Of a stretch of 64,000 bases of DNA, positions 12,422 to 25,398 are shown piece after piece. The DNA is from Chalciporus piperatus (taxonomy: Eukaryota; Basidiomycota; Agaricomycetes; Boletales; Boletaceae), in assembly GCA_038093975.1 (NCBI GenBank), contig JBBPTG010000050.1, positions 62,001-126,000 on the forward strand. Reading direction: 5' to 3'. Position 1 is the first letter of the stretch; every line of letters starts with the position of its first letter. The notes under the pieces are model-generated. The model was not told the origin of the DNA and did not search any database. It worked only from the letters and a program-made list of their open reading frames with translations. The translations under genes and the position numbers were made by a program.

Positions 12422-13956
12422 CTACTCGCCAAGAGTATTATCCTCCATGGTTGCATCTGCATCTGGTGAGTCTTCAGACTGCTCAACACCAATACTTCCT
12501 GCAGGTCTCCAAACTCCTCCACTCGTGGCTTTCCAAAGACGAACACGTCCGTCATTGCCGGCGGACGATAGAACAGTCCTGAAGTACATGTTAGCCAACT
12601 GAAAGCACCATTTCAACGCCAACCGTACCCTGTGATGTTCCATTCTACTCGACCAACTGCTGACTTGTGATGATCAAAGTCTGCAACGATGGATCCTGTC
12701 CATCTGGTTTCTCCTTCGCCCTCGGTATCATCATTGTCTTCAGCTGGTTTCACTCTCCAGATTCTGACGTGACCGTCTCTCCCTCCTGTTGCGAGGAGGT
12801 GGTAGGATCGTCCGCAGGATGCTGCCCATGCTACAGAAGTAATCGCGTATGGGGTTGGCGCTTCGCCATCACCGGATGACCCAGTTCCGGAGCTAGTCTC
12901 GCCGGAGGGAGCTGAATCGAGTGTCAGTAGTGTCGTTGGGCGGCGGGAGGGCGTAACTTGTATTATCTGCCAGAATTCGATCAAAAGTTCAAACCACATT
13001 TCCATACGAATGCTCACCTTGACAACACCTGAGACACCACAGCCGACCGCAAGAACTTCGCCCCAATATCTCTCTTTACACCACGAAACACACCAACCAC
13101 CATCCGCTTCTCTGTTACCCATTCCGGGTCTTTGTTGTAAAGGAGCCTGCGATTGCTGTAGTGCTTGCGCCACCAATGAGGCAGAGGCCCCTTCGAGGGT
13201 TGCATTCGTTTGTGTTGGCGTCGCAAATGCGACCGAATGTGACGAGGGGGAAGATGTCGACGGAAGTGTTGTAACATCCACTTCCTCGGAGAGTTGCCAA
13301 GCAGCCAACGACGACTGCTCTAGACACTCGTATATCCGAAGATGATTGTCAGATGCTATGGTTGCCTAAATAAAGTTAAGACGAGGGCACGTATCAGAGC
13401 AGAGGACGACCCATACTAGTTTCAACCCAAAATGATGGGGTGCAAATTCCACCGTTCTCACTGTACCACGAGCATCCAGCAAGACTGCTCTCTCCACCCA
13501 TCTCGACGACGTGCTCGTTCCGGCTGTTGACTGAGCGGGTGTAGATCCGTTCGTTTGTACGTCACCTCCAGCTGCAAAAGAGGTCTGTTCCCAAATTTTG
13601 ACGGTCCGATCGAAAGACGCTGATGCGAGGATGGTGCCGAATTCCGGATGTGCCCAGCTCAGTTTCGAGACAGCAGCATCGTGTGCCTACACACAGAATC
13701 CCGTTAACACATCCATAATAGTGTATCGGAAAGTCGAACTCACCTTCCACTCATCTTCGACGCTCCAAGTTCCTTCGCTCTCATCTAATTGCCATATTTT
13801 GATTCTTTGGGGCTTGTGAGTGGCTCCCGACGGGCTTGAGGCTGAAACTCACCGTTGATCAAGACTACATGTAGCGAGACGAAGCCCATAGAAATCATAA
13901 GATATGTCCGTCACGAGATCGTCATGTGCGCTCTGTATGAGGCCGGTCTGAATCAT
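12422..13956 (-). CDS. SEH1: WD40 nucleoporin Seh1
   Basis: Seh1 is a Sec13-like beta-propeller subunit of the Y-shaped nuclear pore subcomplex and of the SEA/GATOR2 complex that signals amino acids to TORC1. The ATG at 13956 opens an exon with SAHDDLVTDISYDFYGLRLA, the distinctive first Seh1 blade. After a 30-35 nt intron comes IKIWQLDESEGTWSV, then AHDAAVSKLSWAHPEFG and SASFDRTVKIWE (near 13640). Later blades include DNHLRIYE, VAWAASCGRSYHLLATGGRD and VRLWKATSGG. The stop is at 12422-12424. The protein has five to six blades, as expected for Seh1, which borrows a blade from its partner Nup85. A Gln/Ser/Thr-rich loop (near 13150-13300) and an acidic tail (SEDSPDADATMED) look lineage-specific. 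The very short first intron is unusual and its borders should be checked with RNA-seq. Confidence 0.88.
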
Positions 13957-14472
13957 CGCACCTGGGCGGGGAAGGCGGTCAAACACAGCGAGTGATTTAT
14001 CTTCTGGCGAGACTTCACGTTGGAGACGGGCTGCCTGCAAATATTTTTTAGTGATATGAATGCTTCTCAAAGGAAAGCAAGCTGCGAGTCTTGAGTGCTT
14101 GGACGAGCACAAACGCGTATCCCATAATTGGCAGTCAAGGGCTTGTGAATTCAACAAAGACAAACAACGCTCAAGCCCTCTCGGCCAGATTTCATGTAAA
14201 TCCCAACGTTCGGAACGCAAACTCACGCTCGCTAGTACTTGTGGTACTGCGCAAAGCCCGCAAGCAAGCCGTGACGCTTACAAAGCAAAAAAACCCCTAA
14301 CTAGCTGGAAATCACGACACACTTTGATTTCAGCACAGTAAAATAAGATCGTGTACGATATACTACATGAAGCGGCCTTTAATCTAAAGAATGAGTAGAA
14401 GGATATGTAGTATGAATGTTAAAGTAGTCGAGAATTAAAGAGATGTGTCAGAATGATGTAGTAGCCAAAATG
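13957..14472. other. Intergenic, SEH1 5' region and A+T-rich 3' flank
   Basis: 14300-14460 is visibly A+T rich and looks like the 3' flank of the gene ending at 14473. No coding potential is recognised. Confidence 0.4.
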
Positions 14473-15030
14473 TTAGTGATATAACTCCTCGTCCAACTCA
14501 TCTAGATCGCTCTCGTCTTCTCCACAGGTGACGCGCATCTCAGATGATGTTGAGCCCTCGATTCCTTCCATCGCACTCGCACTCGCACTGCAAGCCTCGT
14601 ACCGCTCGACCGTTGCAACAAGTGCCTCGCACCGCGCCGCCTTCGTCTTCAAGCGAGACTTGAGGGGTATCTGTGGATCAACCCCGAGACGTCGATGCAG
14701 TTCGAGATGCGCGACCTGTCCCTGAGCCTCCTCGAGTTCATTCCTGGTGGATTCGAGGTGGATTTGCGTCGCTTGCAGAGCCTGGTTCGAAAGTGCAAGG
14801 TTTTCCTGTGCTTCCTGCAAGTGCTGTTGGAGGATCTTGGCTCGATGTGAAGGATTTCGTGGGAGGTGCTCGGGTTTCCTTCCAAGTGGTATGTTCTCCT
14901 TCTCGTTGAGACGATGCATATGCTGATACTGAGCTGCAGAGCGACGTTTTTTGGATGACCGGTACAGGAGAGCACGACCCATCAAGATGCCCTTCACCAC
15001 TCGAAGTTGTAGAAAAGTTGACCGAGCCAA
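14473..15030 (-). CDS. Hypothetical coiled-coil protein, 185 residues
   Basis: A single uninterrupted frame from the ATG at 15030 to TAA at 14473. I do not recognise the family. What is visible: a basic N-terminus (SSKKRRSAAQ), then KENIPLG, then about 60 residues rich in Gln, Glu, Leu and Ala with heptad-like spacing (AKILQQHLQEAQENLAL; LEEAQGQVAHLELH) that predict a coiled coil. A Ser/Ala stretch and a strongly acidic tail (EDESDLDELDEE) follow. The amphipathic pattern and the ordered basic-to-acidic charge profile argue for a real gene. It lies next to a decayed transposase, so it could be an accessory or transposon-associated gene. No signal peptide or membrane segment. Confidence 0.5.
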   Translation of the reverse strand: MARSTFLQLRVVKGILMGRALLYRSSKKRRSAAQYQHMHRLNEKENIPLGRKPEHLPRNPSHRAKILQQHLQEAQENLALSNQALQATQIHLESTRNELEEAQGQVAHLELHRRLGVDPQIPLKSRLKTKAARCEALVATVERYEACSASASAMEGIEGSTSSEMRVTCGEDESDLDELDEELYH

Positions 15031-15516
15031 GAAAGAGCGGCCAAAGTTAAGTCCGAGGACGATTCCTGGGCAGACGCGTTGAGGAGGAGCCTCAGGAGAT
15101 GAGCATAATAGGTCCGAGCTTCAACTCCGATGTACGTGCCTCGGGCTTAGGGGCATTTTCAAGGTGAGATGCGAGATTGTACCACATAGACCTCGGTAAG
15201 TCTTGACATTGCAGAAAAGATTATCCCTGTATAGTTCCTCTCGAAGCTCTTTGGTGTCATTTTTCAATACTCATCCCGGTTATTGAGATATCACAACATT
15301 TCTGGGTCGGATACCCCATCTGGCCTGACATCTAGCCTCATATTTAATCACTACATACGTATCTCTTGAAATGGTAACAAAAAAAATAGTTATAAACTAC
15401 TGCACGACATACTACCTACATCTATTGCTGATTTAGTGCTGTATTGGGTACCATCTCGAGTGATCTTTCTGCTGTGTCGTCCACTCAGGTGGAATCACGG
15501 TTCGCCGGGTGTGGCT

Positions 15517-15550
15517 GTGCGCACGCCCGCTTCGCGGGCGCTTGCGCCCC
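15517..15550. repeat. GC-rich inverted repeat beside transposase remnant
   Basis: gcccgcttcgcgggc is a perfect 15-nt hairpin (GCCCGC / GCGGGC around TTC), flanked by gcgc-rich sequence. It stands out from the A+T-rich surroundings. It lies about 190 bp before the hAT-like coding remnant, so it may be subterminal sequence of that element. Confidence 0.5.
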
Positions 15551-15722
15551 ACCAGTACTTGGAGATTTCGTGCGCGTAAACACACATTGAATTCTGTCAT
15601 CACGAAATGTAGGATGCATTTTATGCTAGTGATTCGCATCTAGAACAGCATTTAGGTCTGTTGTCAGTCTGGAACGTGCGCAGTGGAGTATCTGGAGCAG
15701 GGTTATATAAGAGCTGAGGCAA

Positions 15723-16260
15723 TGTAAGTCTCGTCCGCAGTGGCAAGATCTACTAGCTCTCAACCCTCTACAGCCAACATTCGAGACTTTTTCAAGAAAG
15801 CAGATGATGGATCTTTTGTCTGTACTCATTACCAGTAAGCACTTTGAACCGAATCTTCCTTGCAGAGAGATTCGAGAAACAGATGGCACGAGTGCTTGGG
15901 CGAGGTTGCATTCTGGACGCGATCGACGATCGTAACTGCCATTCGAGAATCCGGATGTCGCAATATCCAACTCTTACGCGACGTAGAAGGGTAGTGGGGA
16001 ACCCCATATATGCGATGATCAAACGTCTCAGACCTCGCGTCAGATCGTTGGCAAGTCCAAGCTGCCGTCATGGTCTGAGCTTTCTCCTCTCAGGATATCG
16101 ATCGCATCCTCAGCCTTCCAGATGAAAAAAGATCTCGCGAATTATGCACTGGATGAGTGGGCACTGGGAATGGTCAGTTCTCGAAGACTTGGAACGCATA
16201 CTCGAGGTGAACCGGTCATGGACATACACTACGTCGCAAGCCGCTAATCGTCGTTGAACA
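15723..16260 (+). pseudogene. Decayed hAT-type transposase fragment
   Basis: Two pieces point to a hAT-superfamily transposase. First, 15739-15834 encodes a segment ending KKADDGSFVCTHY, which resembles the start of a BED zinc finger and is followed by an intron-like gtaagc. Second, 16177-16209 reads VLEDLERILEV, and the same frame continues with a QA...MPTS pattern. This matches the EW-LEDLERILEVP...Q..S.E.TPTL block common in fungal hAT transposases. Between and after them the frame changes repeatedly and stops occur, so no full-length product is possible. The left end may be the GC-rich hairpin near 15520. The right end and target-site duplication were not found. Confidence 0.45.
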
Positions 16261-16897
16261 ATGCCTACTTCAGTCATGATAACAATCCTCGTGCCTATAT
16301 TATTGTCATGCGTATGTTACTGTCGATGAGACGCAGTACTCATCATAGGACTGACCTTCAGTTGTCGACCCTGCTTTCCGGATGTCCTGGATGGAATTCG
16401 GGGGAAAGCCACTCCAGCATCTCGGGTACAGCAATTCGATGAAGAAGGGGAGCGAAGGTGAACTGTAGGAGGAACTCGCACTGGACAAACAGACTGGTAC
16501 ACGGAGACTACAATGAAATTATCCCTCCAATGCTATTCAAAGCGGCCAGGTTGTCGAGGACTGTCAGCTGATCAGACTATCGATGTCACAGCAGAATCCA
16601 GTGACTAATATTTCGCTTGCGTCAATGGCCTCAGGAATGTTGGAACGACATCATGATGTTCATCGAGTTGTCGCATACTGATGAAGGATAAATCCACAAC
16701 GATCCAATTCCACGCTGCGTGCCAAAGTATCATCGGAAAGGTTCATTCCATAAAATTCCTATTTATTCCTAAGATCGATTCATCATGTCAAGAACCCCCA
16801 ATACTGCTTCAGGTTGAGCCCGCATAGATCTGTTACGAGGTTGAACTCGTTGACATCTACAACCCACGGACAGCTAAGGCACCGAGGTATGTCATGG
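16261..16897. other. Intergenic, possible remainder of the hAT remnant
   Basis: No convincing gene. Part of it may be the decayed 3' half of the adjoining transposase, but no further motif is recognisable. Confidence 0.3.
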
Positions 16898-19300
16898 TCA
16901 CGCCGTTTCGGGAGCCTTACTTCCAAACAGATCCCTTGCTCTTCCAAGTTTGTCAAGCTGGTCGCCGTGCGCCACCCCCACTGCATTGTCTTGTACAAGA
17001 TCATGTGTATTTGCAAGAATCGCGGAAATCAGAGGCTGCAGTTGCCCATCAACTTTAAATGGTAGTGATCGTTCAAACTACGGGACGCACCTGATTGAGA
17101 GCCTCCCCATAGATGTGTGGTGTATTAGCCTGGACTTCAAGATGAGGCAACAATTAAGGACAATGACAGAGTGATATTACCGAGCCAGCTATGGTATTGT
17201 TGAAGGACGAGAGATAAATCTGTCACAAGGCGAGTTTCAGCAAGGGCATCTGCGAAACAAAAACAAAAACAAACATCGCGACGATACGCCCAATCTTGAG
17301 GCATGTCGAGGGAGCTGATCTTCTCGTCACCGAGATAGAGGTGGAATTTTCTGCTTCCTGCATCTTGCACAAACGTCATCCAAAAGGAGGTTCCAACCTT
17401 TACTGCGTTGTTTTCACTCGTCATTGAGTAGTTGTAGGTACTCAAATCCGTGAAGTTGACATGGGCGTTCAGCTTACTTCCAACACGGAAATCGGCCACA
17501 ATTGAGCCGTTGCCTGAGAGCATGAGGATCAGAGGATCATCATGGTCAGATGACAGTGGTTGAGTCATCAAGTATCCTCGGACCATCACGGTGTACGAGT
17601 GGTACGGAGTAATGTCCAGTAGGAATAAAAGGAGAGTGCACCTACGCGGCTTATTGGTGATTTCATATGTGAAGGGGAAAGGGAATTGACTTACAGGTAC
17701 CCATCTTTGTACGACAAGTAAAGTTTGTGATCAAATATCGGCTGGGGGGTTGGCCACAATATCGTCCAGTTCAAGGTGCTGTCAATGTCGCTGACCTCCC
17801 CTGAGTACACGCAAGGTACTTTGGACACGGCGTCATCGTTCGGCAACCAGTCCTCCATCTGTATCTTGCCGAACTCGTCTTCTACGTCCTCCACGTACAC
17901 CAGGTAGGACGAATCAGGGGTCCACTTGTAGCTCTGCGAAGCAGGAAAGAGAGTCTCTCAGACGGTACCCGTTTTCTCTGATGCCAGAGACGAAGTCGCG
18001 GAACTTGAAGAAAAAGGGCTCCAGCTCGTAGAGAGGCTTGCCGAAGCCTGCGATCGGATCATCTGCGAGCGACTTTCTAGTGTGGCTCTCGTGTAGCTTT
18101 CTGACCCGCTTCAGCAGGGGTAAGCTGTCTACCTCTCCTCCCACAAGTATCTTTTTCAGATTTTCTCCAAGTTCTTCCAGGCATACGCGATATTCGTCAC
18201 GAAAGGCGTTGAAGGCGGGCTGGACGCGATTGGTAGTAAAATCCGGGATGACGTCCTTGGATGCTTTCGCAAACTCTTCAAGGACATTAAAGCGACAGTG
18301 AATGTCCTCGAGCAAGGCAAACTCGTTCATGTAGTAGTTCAGCGTGGTTTGATTGATGCGATGGATGATTTGCGCAGCCTCAAACAGGGACTCCGGGATG
18401 GGTTGCAAAGTGACGGATATGGGAACTCCCTCTGTGCCATCTTCGTGCTTCTCGACGAGAGCTTTAGTAGCCTCGGAGAATGTCACCGTGACGTCTTCCG
18501 GGTTGAGCGGAACGGTGTCGATTGCAACATCTCCGTACACCTGCAAACACAAAACAGTAAGACACAAGAAACCAGGGGAGGCACAGAAGTACAGTACCTG
18601 AACGTCAAACTTGCTATTCAGTTCTGAAAGAGTTGAATCAATCTCCGCTGAGACACTGCCTGATACGTTGAGTGCAGCCTTCAAGCCCTCAAACGACGCT
18701 TGCAGCTTTCCTTCAATCTTGTCCTCCTCGTCGAGTTTCGATTCCTTGGCCGTCATGCGGACGATTACATTTCCTCCATACTGGATGGCGGAAACGAAGT
18801 GAGTCGCGGCATTATTGAGAAGGAAGTTGGTTTGGATCAAGGGAAGAACGTGTCCCCCTAGCGCCTCCTCGCTGAAACAAAGTCGCTCCTCCATGAAGCG
18901 TGCTTTGTACGTTAACGCCCAGGATCTCTCCTGGGTGTTCGATTTCGAGTCATGGAAATCATGCTGCGGATCCTGAGACCTTGATCAGGCCACCAAGGAC
19001 CTCGACGGAAAGCTCAGCGCTCAGGTCGATGGTAGCAGACTTGTTCTGGAGCGTATTGGCCATGGCAAGGGACAGGTCACCGAAGCGGTTGTACGTCTTC
19101 GTTGTGGCATTTGTCATCTTGTCCTGAGCGTACAGCTGAGCACCAAGAAAGCTGGCGCTGCGCGCATCGTACAGTTCCCCGAGTTGGACAGCCTGACCTA
19201 GCGTAGGCTTCTGAAAGACGGACGGTGAGTCTGGGGAAGACACTTTGGGTAGAGTTTCGGGGAGAGGTGGTAGACGATCAAAAGGATTTGGCTTTGCCAT
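16898..19300 (-). CDS. Stonustoxin-family (SNTX/VTX, MACPF-like) protein
   Basis: Related to the stonustoxin/verrucotoxin family, whose N-terminal part has a MACPF/perforin-like fold. Fungal members have unknown roles. The first exon (18959-19300) has the family hallmark LGELYDARSASFLGAQLY and ends in a hydrophobic segment with GGLIKVSGSA. The next long exon (17914 to about 18950, with one intron near 18540-18600) has ATHFVSAIQYGGNVIVRM, the family's conserved block after the first helices, then VTVTFSEATKALVE and helical regions. Further exons (17691-17900, 17137-17589, about 17100-17170 and 16898-17038) complete a C-terminal region I do not recognise. The stop is at 16898-16900. Homology continues across 18940-18960 in a different frame with no strong splice pair, so either a short unusual intron or a frameshift is present. 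No signal peptide. Whether it forms pores cannot be said. Confidence 0.65.
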
Positions 19301-20976
19301 GCTGACGCTGTGGGTTACTGCTGCTTGATTCCATGGTCAACCCCGCATGCGTTATAAGCCCACATAGGACCCAATCGGCATCCCAAATACACCGACCCGG
19401 TCTGACAATAACTCCGGATGTACCACAAGGAGCTGCCATGACATGCTGAGTGGTTCCATTCCTACGACCAAACACAACGTTACATACCGTGTCTTGGCAT
19501 ATGCATTCGCTCTGCATCGCGAGGAACACGGGGTAAGATCGGAAAGGGGCCGTGTTTGGCATGGGAGTTCCGCAGGGTCTGGCCTCTTTCGTGACACATT
19601 TTCCTGTGCGTCCATGAAGCAGGAGCATTGTCAGAGAACTAAAGGACTCGGGGGTATCGTTGCGCGCTGACACTGCTCAACTACTTTTTAGGCGTCCGCC
19701 GAAGGGAGTTAGGGGTATGGTGTTTGTTACAAGGGCGATCGTGACTGAAGACTGTACAGCAATCTGAAGAGGAGATGAGTGCGAAATCACAGCTGTCGCG
19801 GGATAGAAGTTACAAATACCCCCTACATATCCACGCCCTCCCAGGTCGAGCCTGCCCCCAGCCTGCGTTTCTCAAGTCGGACGTGCCTATCGAACACTTC
19901 AGGGAGTCGTTTCCATTGAACGAAAGGGACATCCCTGTTTCCGTCATGCGTTTCTCCTGCCACGGTATGAGAACCCTGTCCGGAGGATGAAAGCACCGGA
20001 GACAAACAATCGACAGCGCCCTGGCACGAGGGAACATACCACTGCCCACAAGTCGGGAGAGAAAACGCCCGGGGGTCATGCATACTATGATGATTTCAAC
20101 AAACGCACTGATAGACGCCCAGGAACACTCGACTTCCGCTCCACCGGCCAGAAGTCACGCTGGTCATCAATGCATCAGGCCTATGTGCCGGCTCTTCCAC
20201 AACTCAGACTCTCTGGATAGTTTTGGAACATGCCCAAACGAGGAGGAAATCCCGTCTGTGTTGGAACAACAGCATCGCTTTCCTATGAACACTCCCCCTG
20301 AGATCACCTACGACCCTGCAATCTGGAAGACTCCATATCGAATGCTCACTTGCGTCGGCGCATAACGTGTGAACCATGGGAGATAAATTTTGTTGACCTC
20401 GTAGTCCGGGAGATGTGTTGCCGAGAAGAGCAACGAGGACCAGACTCAATGAGTGGAAGGCTGCAGTCGTTCTGCTCTACTGAACGGAGGTTGAAATAAC
20501 AGACAACAAGAGCAACGACTCAGAAGGTCGTTTACTACCTAATGTCCACGCAAATCCTTTCCATATGTGCCCTTCAATGCACATAATCTTGTTACAAACC
20601 TTCGCCCACCAAGCGGTCTGGGGTCACGAGAGTGTCATTGCATTCAGCTGCATCATGGTATGCATTGTATAGGATCACCGATAACTGAATACACTGCACA
20701 GTCTGCAAATAGCACCAACTCACCCGCTGGGATGGTCGGTGAAAATCCGAAATCCTTGTGACCTCAGCACACCTGCGACATGGAGCACCCTGTCCGATCC
20801 GTATTCGACATGATCGGACCGTTATGTTTGCCATTCCTACGACATTCGCAGCAGTACTGCCTATTCCATCTCCCGAGGTTACTCCGTCCACATGTGACCA
20901 TTGAACCAGTTAGGAATCAGGATGCACGAAAAAGCTGAATTCTCAGCCTGATTTGTACCAACGCACTCCTTCCTTG
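19301..20976. other. Gene-poor stretch, 1.7 kb
   Basis: Contains short open frames only. A plus-strand frame at 20078-20365 ends in a coding-looking segment (TPPEITYDPAIWKTPYRM), which may be a fragment of an unknown gene, but no start, partner exon or family was found. The last few hundred bases must hold the promoter of the beta-glucosidase gene. Confidence 0.3.
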
Positions 20977-23277
<2,301 letters not shown>

Positions 23278-23940
23278 TGGGACGAAGTTTGAGGGTGGAA
23301 TAATGGCAGTGTTGTATTTTTAGATAGTGTGTACGATAATATGAATGTATGTTTCTACTGGCTTGCGATCGCATTAAGAAGGATTGTCACGAGAGGATTC
23401 TATGCCAGAAGAGACGACCCCAGGGGCCATCAGCTTTTCCTAAGCGCTCAATGAGCTCGGCTGGACCGCTTACAGTCTGCTTGGCGGCTTGGCCAATGAG
23501 AGCCTCCCAAAGTGTGGTGGAATGAGTACGTTATTTTGACGCTTTGCAGATGCACGACCGAGTGTCAAAGGATAAGAAGCTTCCGGATCAGAAGGATCTA
23601 GTGGTCTCCATGGAAAGGTGCTGCGCAATTAACTCCTCACTCTAGTTCTCGAGTGACTTTTTAGCCTTCAACAGGTCTTCCGCGGCACTGTGTTTCGACG
23701 TCAACCACTAAGTATATGAGCGAGTGGACAAAAAAGGAAGCTACTCCAATTTGAAATGCCAGGCGTTCACGCTTCAAGTTGGTCTCCACCATTTCCGAGA
23801 TCACCTTCATTAAAATGGGCCTGCCTACATCAGCCCATTTCACACTAGCTGGAGTACACATGCATTCTTAGAAAGCTCGATTTCAATGGAATTTGAAACA
23901 ATGGTCCTTTTGAGATATGCTACACTAACTAACAACACGC
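23278..23940. other. Intergenic between convergent GH1 and GH5 genes
   Basis: Holds the 3' ends of both convergent genes. No gene recognised; the minus-strand frame at 23661-23861 has no supporting motif. Confidence 0.4.
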
Positions 23941-25398
23941 TCATACGACGGAGGAAATCAACATGTTAGTTTTCGGTGACAAGGCCTTCGAGACAGTGAG
24001 AGTGTCGGTCCAGCCAGTGCCGTTGTAGGAAGGAGTCTGGCCGAGGATGTAGTCAGTCCCGAAAGAACCAGCAGCCCAACCGATGTAACCGAGGATGACT
24101 GTGGAGCACAGTAATTAGAGGCCTTGATTAGCGTCCATAGAATCTTGAAAACTCACCATCAGAGTTAGCAGCCTGGTAAGCAAGCTGCTGCGAGAGGTAT
24201 CCAACGCAAGAGTCGGCATTACCACCACCCGTCTCAGAGTGCAATGCCTGACGGCGGGTCTTGCGGAGCCAAGCAGAGAGAGGGAACCAGGAGCTCTCGA
24301 TGTTGTTCGTGACGCACTCAAGGTGGGTTCCACTATGATGCCAATGAATGAAGGGCTTTGGGACAAAAAACGGACACGAGACTTACGAGTTGTCGAAGTC
24401 AAGGTACTTGTGCACGTCCATAATGAGGTTGGTTTTCGAACCGTCGGTGTTTTTCACCTTGTTGAGAGCGTCAGCGGAACCGCTGGAGACGAAGGTTTGC
24501 GCCGACGTCCAGTTGTTACCAGGAAGAAGGATCATTTGGGATTTGGCACCACTCGATCGGATTGCGGTCACTGCAGCCTGAACGGAGTCGGCCCAGGTTT
24601 CGATGTTCTGCATATGATCATTAGCTCCGTTTTTCGAAGAATCTTCAATGCAAGAATACTTACGGGAATATCATGGGGCTCGTTCATACTATAAGCCACG
24701 TCAGATAGCTCAAACGTGCGTGCATCGGCGAACTTACATTCCAAAGATGACACGGCTCTCGTCCTTCCAGTATTTGGCAATGTTGTACCAGAGCTCAGCA
24801 AAGATCTCGTTGCTGGGTCCACCCTGACCAATGATCTAGATGGCAATCATATTTCAGACAGCGAACGCTGTCGGCTTCAAGGAAACTTACTGCGCCATTG
24901 TAACGAGCATAGTTGTGGATATCGATCACGCAGTATGCGCCAGTGCTCAAGCATGCATTGACGAGCATGTTGTAGTTGGCAAATTGGGTCGAGTTGAGGA
25001 CACCAGTCATCTGGTTGTGGGTGAGGTATTGCCAGCCCACGGGAAGACGGAACACGTTGTAACCGTCATCCTTGTAGAAGTGTTGCATCTGACTCAGGCC
25101 ATCAGCACCTGTGGGAGATCATGAGCGACGACGTGTAAACACAAATGTTTGCATTTCTTACAACCGAGCTCCTTAACGGGAGGGCAAGCCTGAGTGATGT
25201 TGCAGGTACCGTCTGTACCACAGCCGAAATCTGAGGAGGATCGTCAGCTGGAGACCCACGACGTGGGGAACAGAACATACCGAAACCAGCGATGTTGACA
25301 CCAGCGAATCTGAGAGGCTGGAAAGTCTGTGCGGAGCCGACGGCGGCAGCGGAAGCAGCAGCAGCAAGGACCAAAACGGACAACGACTTGAAGGCCAT
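23941..25398 (-). CDS. Secreted endo-beta-1,4-glucanase, glycoside hydrolase family 5
   Basis: Cleaves internal bonds of cellulose outside the cell. The ATG at 25398 opens a clear signal peptide (MAFKSLSVLVLAAAASAAAV). Then LRFAGVNIAGFGFGC and FRLPVGWQYL follow, with IDIHNYARYNG in the next exon, the proton donor in FGMMNEPHDIP (near 24690), DVHKYLDFDNSG (near 24400) and the nucleophile in HSETGGGNADSC (near 24230). It ends LSPKTNMLISSVV with stop at 23941-23943. The catalytic domain belongs to the fungal Cel5A-type group. No cellulose-binding module (CBM1) and no linker are present, unlike many family members, so it may act on soluble or amorphous substrate. About seven exons. It probably works with the neighbouring GH1 enzyme: GH5 releases cello-oligosaccharides outside and GH1 finishes cellobiose inside. 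Confidence 0.93.

Noticed and set aside
14060..14341. Short plus-strand frames near the SEH1 5' end
   Set aside because: They have no motif and no splice partners; the region is SEH1 upstream sequence.
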